In this document: positions 1-13,100 of the stretch, one piece after another
Layout: each line of letters begins with the position of its first letter
Position numbering within the stretch: position 1 is the first letter of the stretch
Source: Lingula anatina
Lineage: Eukaryota > Brachiopoda > Lingulata > Lingulida > Lingulidae
DNA: 48,592 nucleotides
NCBI RefSeq assembly: GCF_001039355.2
Contig: NW_019775291.1
Location: 1,112,719-1,161,310 of the forward strand
Direction of reading: 5' to 3'
Translations under genes and position numbers: made by a program
Notes under the pieces: model-generated
What the model was told of the DNA's origin: nothing
Database searches by the model: none
What the model saw: only the letters and a program-made list of their open reading frames with translations

Positions 1-1261
1 GATTTGAGGTGCAAAAAAAAAATAATAATAATCGCAGAGGTAAAAAAATAATTGCAAAGTTGGTTTCAATTCTGTGAGAAAATGCACTCATGGCCACTAG
101 ACAATCATTCAACAATGTTTACAAAGGTGTACTGTTTTTAGCCAACTCAGTTCATGCCAAAATGCTCACCCTCCGAAATGAAGTACAATTGGCGTGTTGT
201 GTTGAAAAAATGACTGTACTTATGGCAAAATGAACCCACAATTTCTGACTTCTGATTGAGCAAATAATAATAATTAAAATGCACCAGAATTCAGTATTAT
301 ACATACAGTTTTAAAAATTTTCCGCATCGTTGGAGGGGGAAACCCCCTCCCACACACTCCCCCCTCGGGGGCTCCGTCCCCTCGTGTCCGCTTACTGCCC
401 CCCTGGCATTTTGCTCAGGCTACGGCCCTGATATGCTGTAATTACGCTGTCCTTCATCTCTTGCGTTAGTCTACATTTTGCTGGGAATTTTTAAAATCTG
501 TGCGTACAATTTTTAAAGGTCTGGTTACGCCCCTGCTAGGGACTATAAGCAAGGCTGTGTTCAGCTTAATTGTCTGGCAAGCTTCTTGCAAAGCAACATG
601 AACAACATCAATGACCACAAAGTTTTCCCGGCTTTGCTCCCAAGTACTTTTAAGTACTAGTACTTTGAGACAATTTAGCTTATTACTTTGACTGCGCCTC
701 TCCGAAAATCGCCGCTGAGACAGGTCGATCCTGCTGGTGCGATAACTTCTATTCTGAACACAGCCTAAAGTTCCGCAATACGTGCATCTATGAGAATGAA
801 AAGCACCAAATCTACAGGCTGTTCAGCCAAGGTGGTACATCCTTGTTCAGCCAAGGTTTGAATTCAGGGTATGTTTGATTTGAATGGTACAAGTATGTGG
901 CTGTGCACACTCAAAATATCTGCCAAGAAAACAATTACTTCTCAGTCATCACATCTCTCAAATCTGTAGTTTAACTGCAAATTAGTCATCTTTTCGTCCC
1001 GTAATAAGACAGCTCTGAACAAAGTTTGTATTGTAGTAATCGATAAAACACACATCTGAGAGGTACTACCTATTTTGGCAGCATGCATATTTTGGCGAGA
1101 TTAAAGGAATGTTCTTAGGCCTGGAAGATGATGCATTGATCTACATAGACTACATTGACTCAATTACCCCCTGCACAATAATGATACACGCAGGGGTATA
1201 TAGAGACGCTGATTAAGCGCCATAATGTGAATAACAGCGATATACTACAATGTAACTAATG

Positions 1262-1262
1262 N

Positions 1263-1295
<33 letters not shown>

Positions 1296-1319
1296 ATACA
1301 CACACACACACACACACAC
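1262..1319. repeat. C homopolymer followed by CA microsatellite
   Basis: An undetermined base at 1262 precedes an uninterrupted run of about 33 C, followed by about ten CA units. The N next to a homopolymer suggests that the run length is an assembly estimate. Confidence 0.95.
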
Positions 1320-1401
1320 TTTGACCACAGGACCTGCTAGTAGTCCGTTACAAAATTTTTGTATTGCCTATACTTTTATTTTGGGTGGTAGCTAGAATAC
1401 A

Positions 1402-1850
1402 CATTTTTAATGTTCTATTTTTTCATGTTTTTTTTCATTTTTTTCATTCACTTTTGAGTGGTATATAACACATTTTAATTTTCTAATTTTTCATGATTTT
1501 TTTCATTTTTTTTCAACCAATATTTTACCATCAAACTTTTAAATATTTCCAATATAACTTTCATAAAGTATAATAAAAGGAAAGACGTTGAAATGATCAA
1601 CAAATATCAATTCAATAGCTTTTTCATAGGGGAGTCATTGGGTGGTAAAATACACATTTTTAATTTTCTTATTTTCTCATGAAATTTTTTACCTTCAAAC
1701 TAACAAAAAGTGACAATGTATCTTCCATTATGCAGACTATAGGATTTATTAAGTTTTTTCAGGGGGGAGTCAAATTTCTTATGGGGAGTCACATTTTCAT
1801 AATTAAAATCTGACTGGGGAGTCACATTTTAGGGGAGTCAGATTTCCATG
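1402..1850. repeat. A/T-rich short direct repeats with a recurring GGGAGTCA motif
   Basis: A segment reading ACACATTTTTAATTTTC followed shortly by TTTTTCATGA recurs near 1402, 1470 and 1651. The octamer GGGAGTCA occurs five times between 1630 and 1850, mostly followed by A/T-rich sequence. This looks like a decayed tandem array or the inside of an old mobile element. No coding content is visible. Confidence 0.55.
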
Positions 1851-3900
1851 GTACAATGGTGGTCAGTTAATTGGTTGTGTCACACCTGACTACACGCTTG
1901 TCCATTCACATATCTTGTATGAGATCGGAGTTTTTTTTTTTGTTTTAAGAACGCATTTTACCTAGGCATACCTTTGAAACTGAAATATTCCATATGAAAT
2001 GTCTAATCTGTAATTACTGCTATGGAGGTGTCGGCCTAAGCAGGAGTTGAAAACATTAATGAACACAAAGGATAAATACATTCTGCCTTGTACCGTATTG
2101 CGTTAATAAGATTAGTGTAACGCTGCTGGAAAATCTAAAATGGTGGGTTTTACCAGGGAATGAGATCGGATATAATTCCCTGGTTGTACACATACACAGT
2201 ACATATCTTGTACGCGTAGTACTATGATTTCTTCTCTATTTCTTACTCTTAATGACGTGAAATAAACATATTGATTGATAAAAATTTTTATTATGACTTC
2301 TGTCACGAAAGGATGCTGTTTTTATGGGAGTTTTTTTCTCTTATTTGTGGACAAAATGCATATATCTCAAGTAAAGTCTCTGTCCAGTTTATTCCTTTGT
2401 TCCTTAATTGATGTTGATGGAATTTCTATGATAGACAGTTATTCAGAGGCAATAGAAGTGTTTACTTCTACAATAAGAATGGATCCCTTTATATTTTAAA
2501 GGTTTTGTTCTTTTCCATTGATATTTTTTCTGGCAAGGGTCTGCACTATCTAAATACCCTCTAGTTTTCCAATTGTCAGATAATTATCAGTTAATTTCAA
2601 ATAATTTAACAGAAATTTTGTAAAAAAAAATGTCCTGAAATGTTAAACGTAGTACATTATTTTATCCCTCTAACAACAACAACAAAAAACATCTTCTTTA
2701 TACTTTATACCATTTGTGTTAACAAATTACCACTTAGGTTCGTTTACTTGAACAGATTTGAGAAAACGCGTGACCCTGTATATGTGAACGCGCCTTACTT
2801 TGCACGTATTGAACGGATTGACACTAAATTACTGATTTTTTTTTTTTTTTTTTTTTTTGCTCCGAGAGGATATTGCATTGTTTTTTAAAAACACGAAAAC
2901 TAATAAGATTGAATCCATAATGGTAGCAACTTCTCTGTTTGAGTGAGAGCGTACGTGTGCGTGTGTGCATGTGCGAGTTTGGTCATATACTATCAATCAC
3001 AACATCCATCGCCAAACTCACCTGTTATAGCCAAATATACTCCTATGGCAAAATAACCCCCGGGCGTCAACGGTTTTTCGGTAACATTAGACGCGAATTC
3101 TGTCTCGTTCATGTCAATGGTTGCTGTAGCTTTCAGCGAACCTTGTGGAAAACAGAAGCCAGATGCGACGCGAAATGCTCAGTTATTCAAAAGTGAGACA
3201 GGGATATAATGAGCGCAGTATTAACATAGATGTCGTGATCAGTACATGTTGTCACGCAACTAGGAATGTGACGTGTTGCTTAATGGGGGTTCTTCACACT
3301 CCCGAATGGAGGGTCGGAAGCACTGGCGGACGTTGTTTTTCGTAACTTAAAGAGTAGGTGTATGACCCTAGTTTTACACTCATATAAAGAAGATGGAGTT
3401 ATCAAAGTATTAACATGAGACGACACTTATGGTCACTCTGATATTTTTTTCTTTCCAACTTTCCGTTTAATTTTTAGAAAAGCAGGTGCCCGATGCGCCC
3501 CTCCTCCAAACCCTCAACCCCCCCCCCCTAACCCCGGGCAAATCAGCCCTTGACTGCGGCAAAAGAGAAATATTTTGAGTATGAATTGTGCTATCATTGA
3601 AATCTGTAATGCAAAACAACAGAGTGAATCCGACAAAGTTATCCTGTGTAATTTTAAATGATATTTCAGGTCCGTTCAGCGGAAGGCAAAGAGTTTCCCA
3701 AGGCGCCCTCTCTTTCTAGGAAAAACAAAACAATTCCCTTGACGTATCCGCCTTATAGTTAAAGAAAGAATATAAAATATGATATGTGGATTAGATTTCA
3801 CCTTTACTAATGATATATTGTGGTAATCAAAATCTTAACTATTGTATGATGAAAAAAGAAAAGCACTCTGTCTCAGAGAGCGCAGTCATCCGCCAAGTAT

Positions 3901-4134
3901 CCTGCACTGATAGGCTGCATTCACGACAAAGTTGTTCCACGGACTTACATATCCGCGAATCAAATATGGCCGACCCACTTGAAAGTTTGCCGCACCATCC
4001 CCTTATAGACACTGAATTGGATTCCCCCACGGGGATTATGTGACAAGCTTTTAAGTGGGTCGGCCATATTTGATCCGGGGAGCTGTTAGTCCGCGGATCA
4101 ACTTTGTTGTGAATGCGGGTATAGACTGATCCGA
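3901..4134. mobile_element. Foldback (inverted-repeat) element, MITE-like
   Basis: Two arms of about 80-90 bp are imperfect reverse complements: left about 3905-3987, right about 4046-4130, with a loop of about 55 bp. The shared core reads ATCAAATATGGCCGACCCAC on the left and its complement on the right, and GCATTCAC.ACAAAGTTG is matched near the outer ends. There is no transposase frame, so it is non-autonomous. Open frames across it on both strands only reflect the palindrome. Confidence 0.85.
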
Positions 4135-4306
4135 TATATTTTGATAGTAAAAAAATACATCCATCCGATCCATTACCCCAGGTCAAAATCAATGGCCCTA
4201 GACTATGTCAAAATAATGATGAATCCTTTAAAATTTCTTGGCTACAGATGGTGACAGGGATGAAGGACCACCACCAAAGTCTTATCACTTTTAAGTTAAC
4301 CCATTT

Positions 4307-4417
4307 ATGACCACGAAAAATTCAATAAAATTCATTCGAAGGTTTTTGAGTGAAGCTGGTGAGGAACTGGAGGAAACGGCAAAGCAGAAAGACAAAAGCA
4401 CCACCACCTTGGCGTCG
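4307..4417 (+). CDS. Candidate first coding exon of the unrecognised gene
   Basis: ATG at 4307 opens 37 codons, ending at a possible donor TCG|GTAGAA that leaves phase 0, as the exon at 6423 requires. The residues include an acidic run (EAGEELEE) and a Lys/Thr-rich end. Without splicing the frame stops seven nt into the intron side (GTA GAA AAT TGA), so it could also be a chance short ORF. The donor is only moderate. Confidence 0.35.
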
Positions 4418-7081
4418 GTAGAAAATTGAAAATGTTTTGATGTCAGTATCATATTACACATGTGCATGCATCTGCTTTTATATCAAATAAAGACCTATGC
4501 CACAATTGTGTTGATCTAGTGGAGAGACCTAATATATAGCTCAGAATATAGATCCTAAAAATAGGCTACACGATACAAAAACGAAGAAGCGTCCATAAAT
4601 CAAACACTATTTTATCTTTAAATTAGAAATGCAGCGTGGTAGGCTTGATGTTGGTGGACTGAGATTTTAGCCCCGAAACTGACACGGATTAAAAATGTAA
4701 TGAGTTGTATGTATCGCACTTGTCAAACACGCATTTGTGATAAGACACATGTGTACTGTGTTGCATGATCAATATCTGTAACGGCTGATTAGCAATATTT
4801 ATGATGAGTATGTCGATTATTATTAAATATGCATTATTGAAATTCCTTGAATTTTCTGTTCCCTTTACCACCAAGTAACGTGTATACCATACCCAAACAA
4901 TTGTAACTTGCTATCAAAGAGTTCTCTTTGGGATTTTTAATTCGTACCGTCGCGAGTGAAATTTACTAGTTTCTAAAGCCATTACGTTAGAATAGTGACT
5001 TAAACTATATAAAAACTAATAACTCCGAATCAGGTTTTCTGGTGGTTTATTTGTGAAATGTTATAAAAATTGTATGAAATTGTGGTAAGTGAAAATGAAG
5101 TTGAAATGCATTTCAGAATTTAGGTTTTGGTATAAATATTGCAGAGCCGCATTTTGTAACCAAATATTTTATGAAAACGCATTTTCAATTTAAAGCCATT
5201 TCTTTTAAACTATTTGAAGAATTACTTCAGAGATATAGATCTATACTGTGGAGGTGAATAACCTTGTCTTTTCTTCTTTTTCTTGAGGCGTTTTAGTTTG
5301 TTCATTTGATTGCATTCAGCGAGAGTCCCCGTGAAGGTAGCGTACACTAGCTAGGTCGACAAGATGCATTGTGAACGGCCCCTATGGTAATTATTCCCGT
5401 CCATTGCGTGACACTCTTTGTAAACATTAAGATCTGTTTCCCACGGAAATGCGCAATTTGAGCTACCTTGACACCATACTCTAAAACGCTGTTTTATTTT
5501 TCAGACAGTTTGTTCAATGTCAAATGTATCACGCATAGGCTTTTCATGCACGCGCTTATGCAAGAAATTAGTCACGAATTAATTGACTGAAATAGTCACT
5601 AGAGACTTGCTAGTCTTTGTTATAGCTGTGACCCGCCTACGTTTATCTGTTTGTGATTGTGTTATGAAATACATGTAAATCTACAGTGCACAAGAGCGAT
5701 GAAAGTTCCAAAAATCTTGTTAAACATGTCCTTGGAACTATTTGTGTTAATTTATCGCCAAAAATGACTTGTACTGCTTCTCATCATTTTACTATATGCA
5801 ATCTTATGTAGCGAATGCTTAGAAAACATTGTAGCATATAGCGTTGGTTAATCATGTAATATTTTTTTCATCGTCATTAAATAATCTGCTTATCGCTATG
5901 CGAAATAGCTGGAAAGGGGGCGTGTTTTTTTTTTCAAAAAACTTCGTAAATTAAATATTGGAAGGGAATCAAAATACGAGTGCACAAGATAATCTGGAAA
6001 AATATAAAAGGAAGCACTGAAATAGTATGGAGGCTCAGGCATGAAGTAAGCTGAAGTTGATATTTAAACGTTTTATAACCAGTGTAGCTTTCAATTACAA
6101 AAACATGTTTTGTGCCAGCACGTGCGTCACAGCAGCTTAGATAGACTGGATTAAGTAGTAAACAGCGAGATATGCAGAGCATGCGCGATTAAGTTTTGGA
6201 AAATGAAAACCGAGTGTTTTTAAATGTTATTTTCATCCTTTTAAAGGCATTAATTTCTTTGAGCAGATATGTTAGGTTATAATTAAGCATTAAATGTCTT
6301 TTCGGTTACAATGGGATGAGTTTTCGTTGACTTTGATATTAAATATAGGCGAAATTCTATGCCACGGTTTTTTTACAAGGTTGCATATTATGTCAAATAA
6401 ACCTGGGTTCTTTTATTTGTAGGCCAGCCTGGAAGAATTGCTGCTCATTACGTCAAGTGCTGCAACCTTGTCAAACAGGGAGGACCCGGAGTACTATCGC
6501 AATCCCAACCGTGGTCATTTCGTTAGGTGAGATCGTATGAACGCAACGGATCAGTTTTGTCTTTACAGTCAGGAAAATGACCTTCCAATTTTAAGTACCG
6601 GCTGATCCTGGATGTTGTTTTTCAATATTATTTTGTAAAATGGATTGCTATTTTTGGTTTTGCTAGCGGAAAAAATAGAAGCAACCTTTGTGTCTTTCAA
6701 AAGTAGGGGTACCCTCAATTTTATTAAATTCTTAATTTCTTAAATTGTTAGTGAACAGAATAAGGAATTCATTGTCAACTTTATAATCAGAGGATATGGT
6801 GTAAAAATGCAAGGACTAGCCTTAAGAAAAAAAGTTACCCTGGATTTGTTAAATCGGAAACAAACAGGAAGGGGAACTTCATAGTTCATCTTTATTACAT
6901 GTGGAAGTGGTGTTCAGCGAAATATTGTCTATGTATTATCACTTACCCTGCCGCTGACCGCCTCAGCCACCACAAAAAAATTAAGCTTTAGAGATAACAG
7001 TTTGGACGCTGTGAAGACGGGAGTCTTCTGGAAGCAATGGAGAGTTTTACGGAGGTGAAAGTTAGATGATCACTTTTTGCG

Positions 7082-7120
<39 letters not shown>

Positions 7121-7138
7121 AGAGAGAGGGTGTAGGTC

Positions 7139-7193
<55 letters not shown>

Positions 7194-10100
7194 AGGAGAA
7201 AAGGAGAAAAGGAGGGGAAATCGAACACCACTGAAGGGCTGTGTTATCAATTTTGTCATGCTGGGAAATAATGTAAAGAATCCACAGACCCGTAGACTGT
7301 TCTCAAATTAATTAAAGTTTAACTGACATTCGATCAGGTGAGTCGGGAATCGCCCCATTCCTTGCTTCACTGCAATATGATAGACAAATCCAAAGAAAGA
7401 AAGAGAGAAAGAATTAGAGAATGAAGGAATAAAAAGAAAGAAAGAGGAGAGGAGGATTAGTGTTAGGAAAGAACTGGAGGAAACTATTTGGGTGCTATTT
7501 ACTCATGAATTGACAACATTACTGAATGACCTGTTTATAGTAATTCATGCTGCGAGTTCACACTGCATTCTTTGAAAGAGTAGTATTTATCTAGAAGGCC
7601 ATTTGCTGGCAGGGATACACGCGAATCAATACACATAAATAGCTTTATACTTTTCATATAATGTTTGCATAAAACACACGAATGTGTCAATATCTATTGT
7701 GAAACATGACCCTATTTTCCATGGAATGTCAGCAAGAAAGTGGCGGCGGTCTGTTGGAAAAATGGGATTTTCGTTCCCAGAATTAAAAAGGCCTGTAAGG
7801 GTCGATTTTCTGTTCACCGACTGAAAAGAAGTAAGCAACAAGATTCGTGCATTTCCAAACAGCTTTATTCCCACTGCTTTAAGTTCTCCTCTAATGTACC
7901 CACTACCAGTCATATTTTTGCCCCCTCTACATTACATCTCATTAAAACATTGCCTATTAATAATTAACTGAAGATTTTATCCAGTCTCACGAAACAAGTG
8001 CCACGAGAGGCGCGCGACATCCTAGGGGTCCTGTGGCCCTAAAGAGGCAACGACCAAAATTTTAAGTCTACATTTTTGACCAAATTTTTTGGCTAAGTTC
8101 TTATGTGATACGTGAACCAGCGGTGATACCAAGTCGGTGTCAAATGCGATATACGGATGGGTCCGGTTCCGACTTTGGCCGGGTTAGCCTCGCCCTAGAT
8201 TCTGACCCACTGACGTCACGTTAACCCTAACCTGTACGAATCTATAATGGAATGATATACAAGGGCCCTCATGCAGTTTCTTAACATTGGTCCCATATAT
8301 CACGAGTAGAGACTTAACGGGGCAGATTTAGGCCGTCTTCTGGGTCTTCCTGAAGACGATCAGATTTTCAAGTTTACATTAACGGGTATCTATTTTTTTC
8401 ATAATTTTTCTTAAATTAACCCGTTTTATAGAGGAATTGCGCATCAAATGTATTTATCTATTACGGGAGGAAGATAAACATGCGAGATAGATCCCAGCGC
8501 TAACCGAGTTTTAATTGATCGATAAATACATTTATCTTCTTAACATCTCCACCACTTAACTTGCATTATACATATCCAGAAATATCTGTTATAATACGTT
8601 CAAACGAATCATGAATAAATGAGTAAAAATATGCTTTGCGGGTGTATATCCACGTGCCCAATGTCCTTAGAAATATTATTCTTGGTTATTATTGTAGACG
8701 CCCAAGAGTTACGTGTTACGGCTAAGTTCACACTTGGCAGAATTCAGAGAGGTATGTTTTTATGGATTTATCAGTTATTTGTGCCAATTAAGGTACAGTT
8801 TAAGAAATGTCAGCATTTTCTAAATTAAAATGCTTTCATGTTTAATTGTTTGTTTGGATATTTGGCAGAGTGTGTATTAGCCATTCAAGAAACATTATAG
8901 CAACATTACCCCGGTAGCTACTGCACTTGCGCACTTCATAGTGAGAACGAACCAAAAATAAATAATGATTCAGAATAGAAAAAATGAATAGAGTAAAGTT
9001 AAAAAGAGTATTTATTCCCTTGTTGTTATAAACCAGGTGAAATATTTAAATAATTGGATTATTGATTTAGCTTGGGTCATGGTATAGACTAAAACTTAGG
9101 TCTGAAAGTATAGACCAGGGTCTGATTTTATAAATAAAAATAAACAAGTTATTTATTTTTGTCTGTTTTAGTTCAAAATAAATTCTCAGCAGTCCATTTT
9201 AATAGAGGAAGTTATCGGTCTTAAACATTTGCCAGGTCTTTCTTGCCATACAACAGGCACAATACTTCAATATTTCATACTACCAACTCATTGGCCTACT
9301 TCTGATTTATCTTGGATCAGAAAAGACTTGCGTTTTGGCTAGAAAATAAGACCAGTTTTCGAGCTATAGCTATTTTGTGAAGCCGAGTCCAGGATTGCCC
9401 CACAATAATCCCACAAAGGGAGCATTAAACATGCACGCGTCTAGAACCGGCTTAGAGCCCTTCTCGGGTATGGCACGTGTGAATGCCACCCCACCGACAA
9501 GGGGTCAGTTACAGCGTTTCTTTAGCTCGCAGGGTGTGTTGATGTTAAAACGGCCAGAGGAGCTGGCACAAGATAAAAACAGATACCGTTTTGCTTTAGC
9601 TCAGTTTGGGCATCTGTCGACCAAGTAAGCCCCAAGTTGGGATATACCGGTACTTGGAATTTGCACTTTATGTAAACTAATTAATAATGACTAGCATGTT
9701 GCGCTGCGTACAGTAATCGCGTTGTCTTACTTTAAAAATAATTTGATTTGTCAGACCAAATGGAACAAAAAGATGTATTCCGTTGCATCATTGATTGTTA
9801 TTCGATCAAATGGCACTCCAAGAATAGCGAGGCGACTTAATATTTTGATATCCTAGTCATCTAAGAGCCCATTCCCATAGACAACATCGGTCTACGTAGA
9901 TTGATCCAGGTCTGAGGGGACTCTCGCTGAGTGCAATCAGCTTAACTGAATGACACGACTCCTCTTGTTTCATATAATCACCAGCTTTCCTGTATTCTTC
10001 TTAACCTCAGGAGAAGGCGTGTTAATCTGTTAAACTGATTGCATTCAGCGAGAGTCCCCGTTGTGTTGGGTCGATATTCATATTCGTAGGCTGATGGTGT

Positions 10101-13100
10101 CTATGGAAATGGGCCCTTACGCTGGTTCTGTACATATAAGAAAAGCTTAATTAAGTGATATTACGGAAAACAAAACAAAACAAAAAAAATAATAATCCAT
10201 CTTTTTTCCCTTTTTTTAATGACAGTTAATGAAATTCGAGGCTTTTTAAAATAACTTTCCGTCTCGTTTGAAGTGACCAACCACAATAAGCAGTACATAC
10301 TTTTTTCAATTAATTTTTCTTTTATTAATTAATATATCGACTCAGATATTCATCCACATTCATTTATGTATATAGTTATCTAAAAAGACAATTTCCATTA
10401 CTGCAAAGATATGACAGAATGCGATTGCAAAATGGAAAAAGACAATTGCAAGCTATCGATTTTTTTCATTTTTCTATCACTATCTTGTCCTTTCATGACA
10501 TGAATTCTGTATTATTTCGGTACGTAAATGGATAGCAAAGCGTTTTCCATGACCTTTCATATGTATTTGTATAAGACCGCTGCTGTTTTGATAAACAATA
10601 TGTAAACCTTAGGGAGATCCGCCATTCACATCAAAACTATTTTGAAATACCCTGAACTTCTGGTTCGAAGTGTGCCAGTTTTTATTTTCATTTCCAAATT
10701 TCCTTACGGACACTTTTGTCCTCAGACAGGTACTTGCATTGGTATGTGCGGTTTGGCGGAAAAAACTTGTCTGCCTCTCCTCAGAAATTTAAGGCTGGTT
10801 TGAACTAAAGAACAATCGTTTTAAACCTGTAGACAAGTGTGTGTGTGTGTGTGGGGGGGGGGGGGGGTTAAAAACGCGCTTATTGTCGGAAAAGGTTCGC
10901 TATTAATCGAAATTTGCTATAGATTTTTTTTAGATGGGTCAACAAAGGGGGTTAAAAGTTTCACATTCCAAGTAAAAGCGCCCTCCCTTTGAATTGCTGG
11001 TTACAGGCCCAGCTGCGTTTTGATATTTGATTGGCAGGGTAGTACGAGAATATAATTGTTTCGGATAACGTTGCCCTAAGTCCTTATTCTAGTGGGACTG
11101 AAAAACACAACGGAAAAAATTTTGGCTTTCGTTTTCATCTTCCTGCGAATACAGTTTCAAGGCATCTTCACAGACGGTAATAGTTTTCATCATTCTGTAA
11201 TGTTGCTTGATGTTTTTAAAAAATCCTTTACTGCAGTATGGACAACAGCACAAAAACTAGCGGATCTAAAAACTTTTATATATTTGATACATTACATCCT
11301 GGCTTAGTGTTTGTATACATTTTTTGCCCTGGTGAAAAATGGGGACGTTTTATCCAGCGTTCATGCTGTTTTTATCAAAAGCAGTCCAAGGCGTTTATCA
11401 ATCCATGGCCAGCAAAGGCAAATGGAAAAAAAATGCACATTGTCGATTATTTTTAATGCCCTGGAGATTTATTGTTTAGACGCAAAATGCCATGGCAGGT
11501 GTTGTGGTTATTAGATGATGTTAGATGATGTTCCAATCAAAAAAGTAGCCAAAGCTTTTTATATTTCTAATGATTGTTTATGTGCTTGCATCTGTATTTA
11601 TGTGATTTTTATACACCGCGATTCGACATCATTTAGAATCCTGAGATAAATTCGCCACCCTGAGTACCATAGCACTAACAGTGACCCGCCTCTGCCATTA
11701 ACACGCTTTTGCTACCCTGAGTATGAGGGCTTTGACATTGACTTTCCTCTACACAGTATAAACATGTATATTCTCCTTTACCCTGAGAATACTGAGTACA
11801 TGTGAGGGACCATTCCCAGACCCTATCGTACTTACTTTGGATCGATCTATCCCCTAGGGGATTCTCGCTAAATTGCAATCAAATTAAGCGGCTTAGATGT
11901 ATGTCACGCCTACCTAAGCTGAAAAGGGATAATTAACTATCGTTTAGCAGCTTTATTAGGCGTGCCAGACATCTAAGCCACTTCAGCTGAAAGCAATTTA
12001 GCGAGAAACCCCGTGGAGATGGACCGATCCTGTTAGATCGACCTAGGTATGGGAACCCAGTCTAACACTGCTGTATCCATCACACGTTACATGTAGTTAT
12101 CGCCCTGAGTTTCAGAGCACTGTCGATTATCCTCTTCTTTTAACCACACTCTCTCCTATGGTAATGGCACAAATACATGTACATGTAGGTGAACGGGTTT
12201 TGGAAGAAAACGTCATTAAGCTCTGTGAAAACCAGGGTGAAATCAGGCAGACGCAAGCGAAGCAGCCCCCTTGCTCGTCAGTGATCTGCTCAATTATAGA
12301 GCTGTCATTGAATTAAACCGGGCAAATGCGGGATCGACCCTTTACTATATCGATCTGGGTAGCGCCAGGCCGGGTGGATAAAAACGTCCTCCGGAGGGCC
12401 AGTTCACATGTCGTTGGTTTGAATTGGCTCTGAACCGGTCTTAGGTCACAATTTGAAGGTTAGTGGCTGCTCAGCCGATTCAAGCTTTCTTTCTTTTCTT
12501 TTTTCTTGTCCATATTAAAAAAATTGAAAGATACTTCTAATTTGAGTAAATCCAAACTTATGTAGGGCCTATATCAGTCATAGACACTTTCGTCTCTCTG
12601 ACCAGTTCTCGCTGCTACTGCTGCTATCACTCAAGATATCCCCTCCTCCCTATTCCCTCTTCAAAGAAAACGATATTAGGTGCAAACGAGAAAAAAATGA
12701 GCATTTTTCTAGCCCCGTGCCCCAAGTGTTGCTATAAAATCGTGCCCGGTTGTATGATGCTTGATATTTGCCGAGCATTGCCAGTTTTTTTCAATCAATA
12801 GAGCACAGATGCGAGGTTTGAAACACGCGGGATTCTGCGAGATTTCGTCATTTTTGGGGACGTGTAAGATAAAGTTCGGGCGGTTTAATCAACAGTGACT
12901 ACAGCTGTCAACATGATTTTCTGCTTCGTTTTGGGTGTATTCACCGAAGTAGCAAATGGGAAAGACTGTATCGGTAGATTTGACAAGCATAATAACGACC
13001 TTCCGAACAAGATGTCAAGGCTGTCCCCGGAAGTGGGTAGGTTACGCAATAAAGTCGAAATATTCGCAGTATTATCGCGTACGTGCAAACAAGGCTAGCT

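Larger units (their letters stand above)
1..3900. other. Intergenic or unannotated stretch, no gene seen
   Basis: I see no convincing exon. The stretch holds a GC-rich patch at 330-400, a C tract plus CA repeat at 1263-1319 next to an undetermined base at 1262, A/T-rich short repeats at 1400-1850 and a long T run at 2836-2858. Open frames here are under 90 codons, have no domain-like composition and are not flanked by good splice sites. Undetected 5' exons or a promoter for the gene starting near 4.3 kb could lie here. Confidence 0.5.
6527..9369. other. Intron 2 of the candidate gene
   Basis: Contains the GA/GT/GA compound microsatellite at 7085-7194, an AAAG-rich patch at 7395-7453 and a short hairpin-bearing repeat at 8316-8385 that recurs at 46.07 kb. 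A possible small exon (about 8700-8751, with AG before and GTATG after) does not fit the phase of the neighbouring exons, so I do not call it. Confidence 0.4.

Noticed and set aside
3810-4192. Overlapping frames of 77 and 117 codons on opposite strands
   Set aside because: They mirror each other because the region is a foldback element.
7062-7311. Arg-Glu and Leu-Ser repeat proteins
   Set aside because: Frames through GA and GT microsatellites.
7626-7967. Opposing 95- and 75-codon frames at 7.6-7.97 kb
   Set aside because: No splice sites of fitting phase, no recognisable motif; chance frames in an intron.
8696-8751. Possible 52-nt exon between AG and GTATGT
   Set aside because: The frame open across it needs phase 1 in, while the exon at 6526 leaves phase 2; the required frame has a stop.
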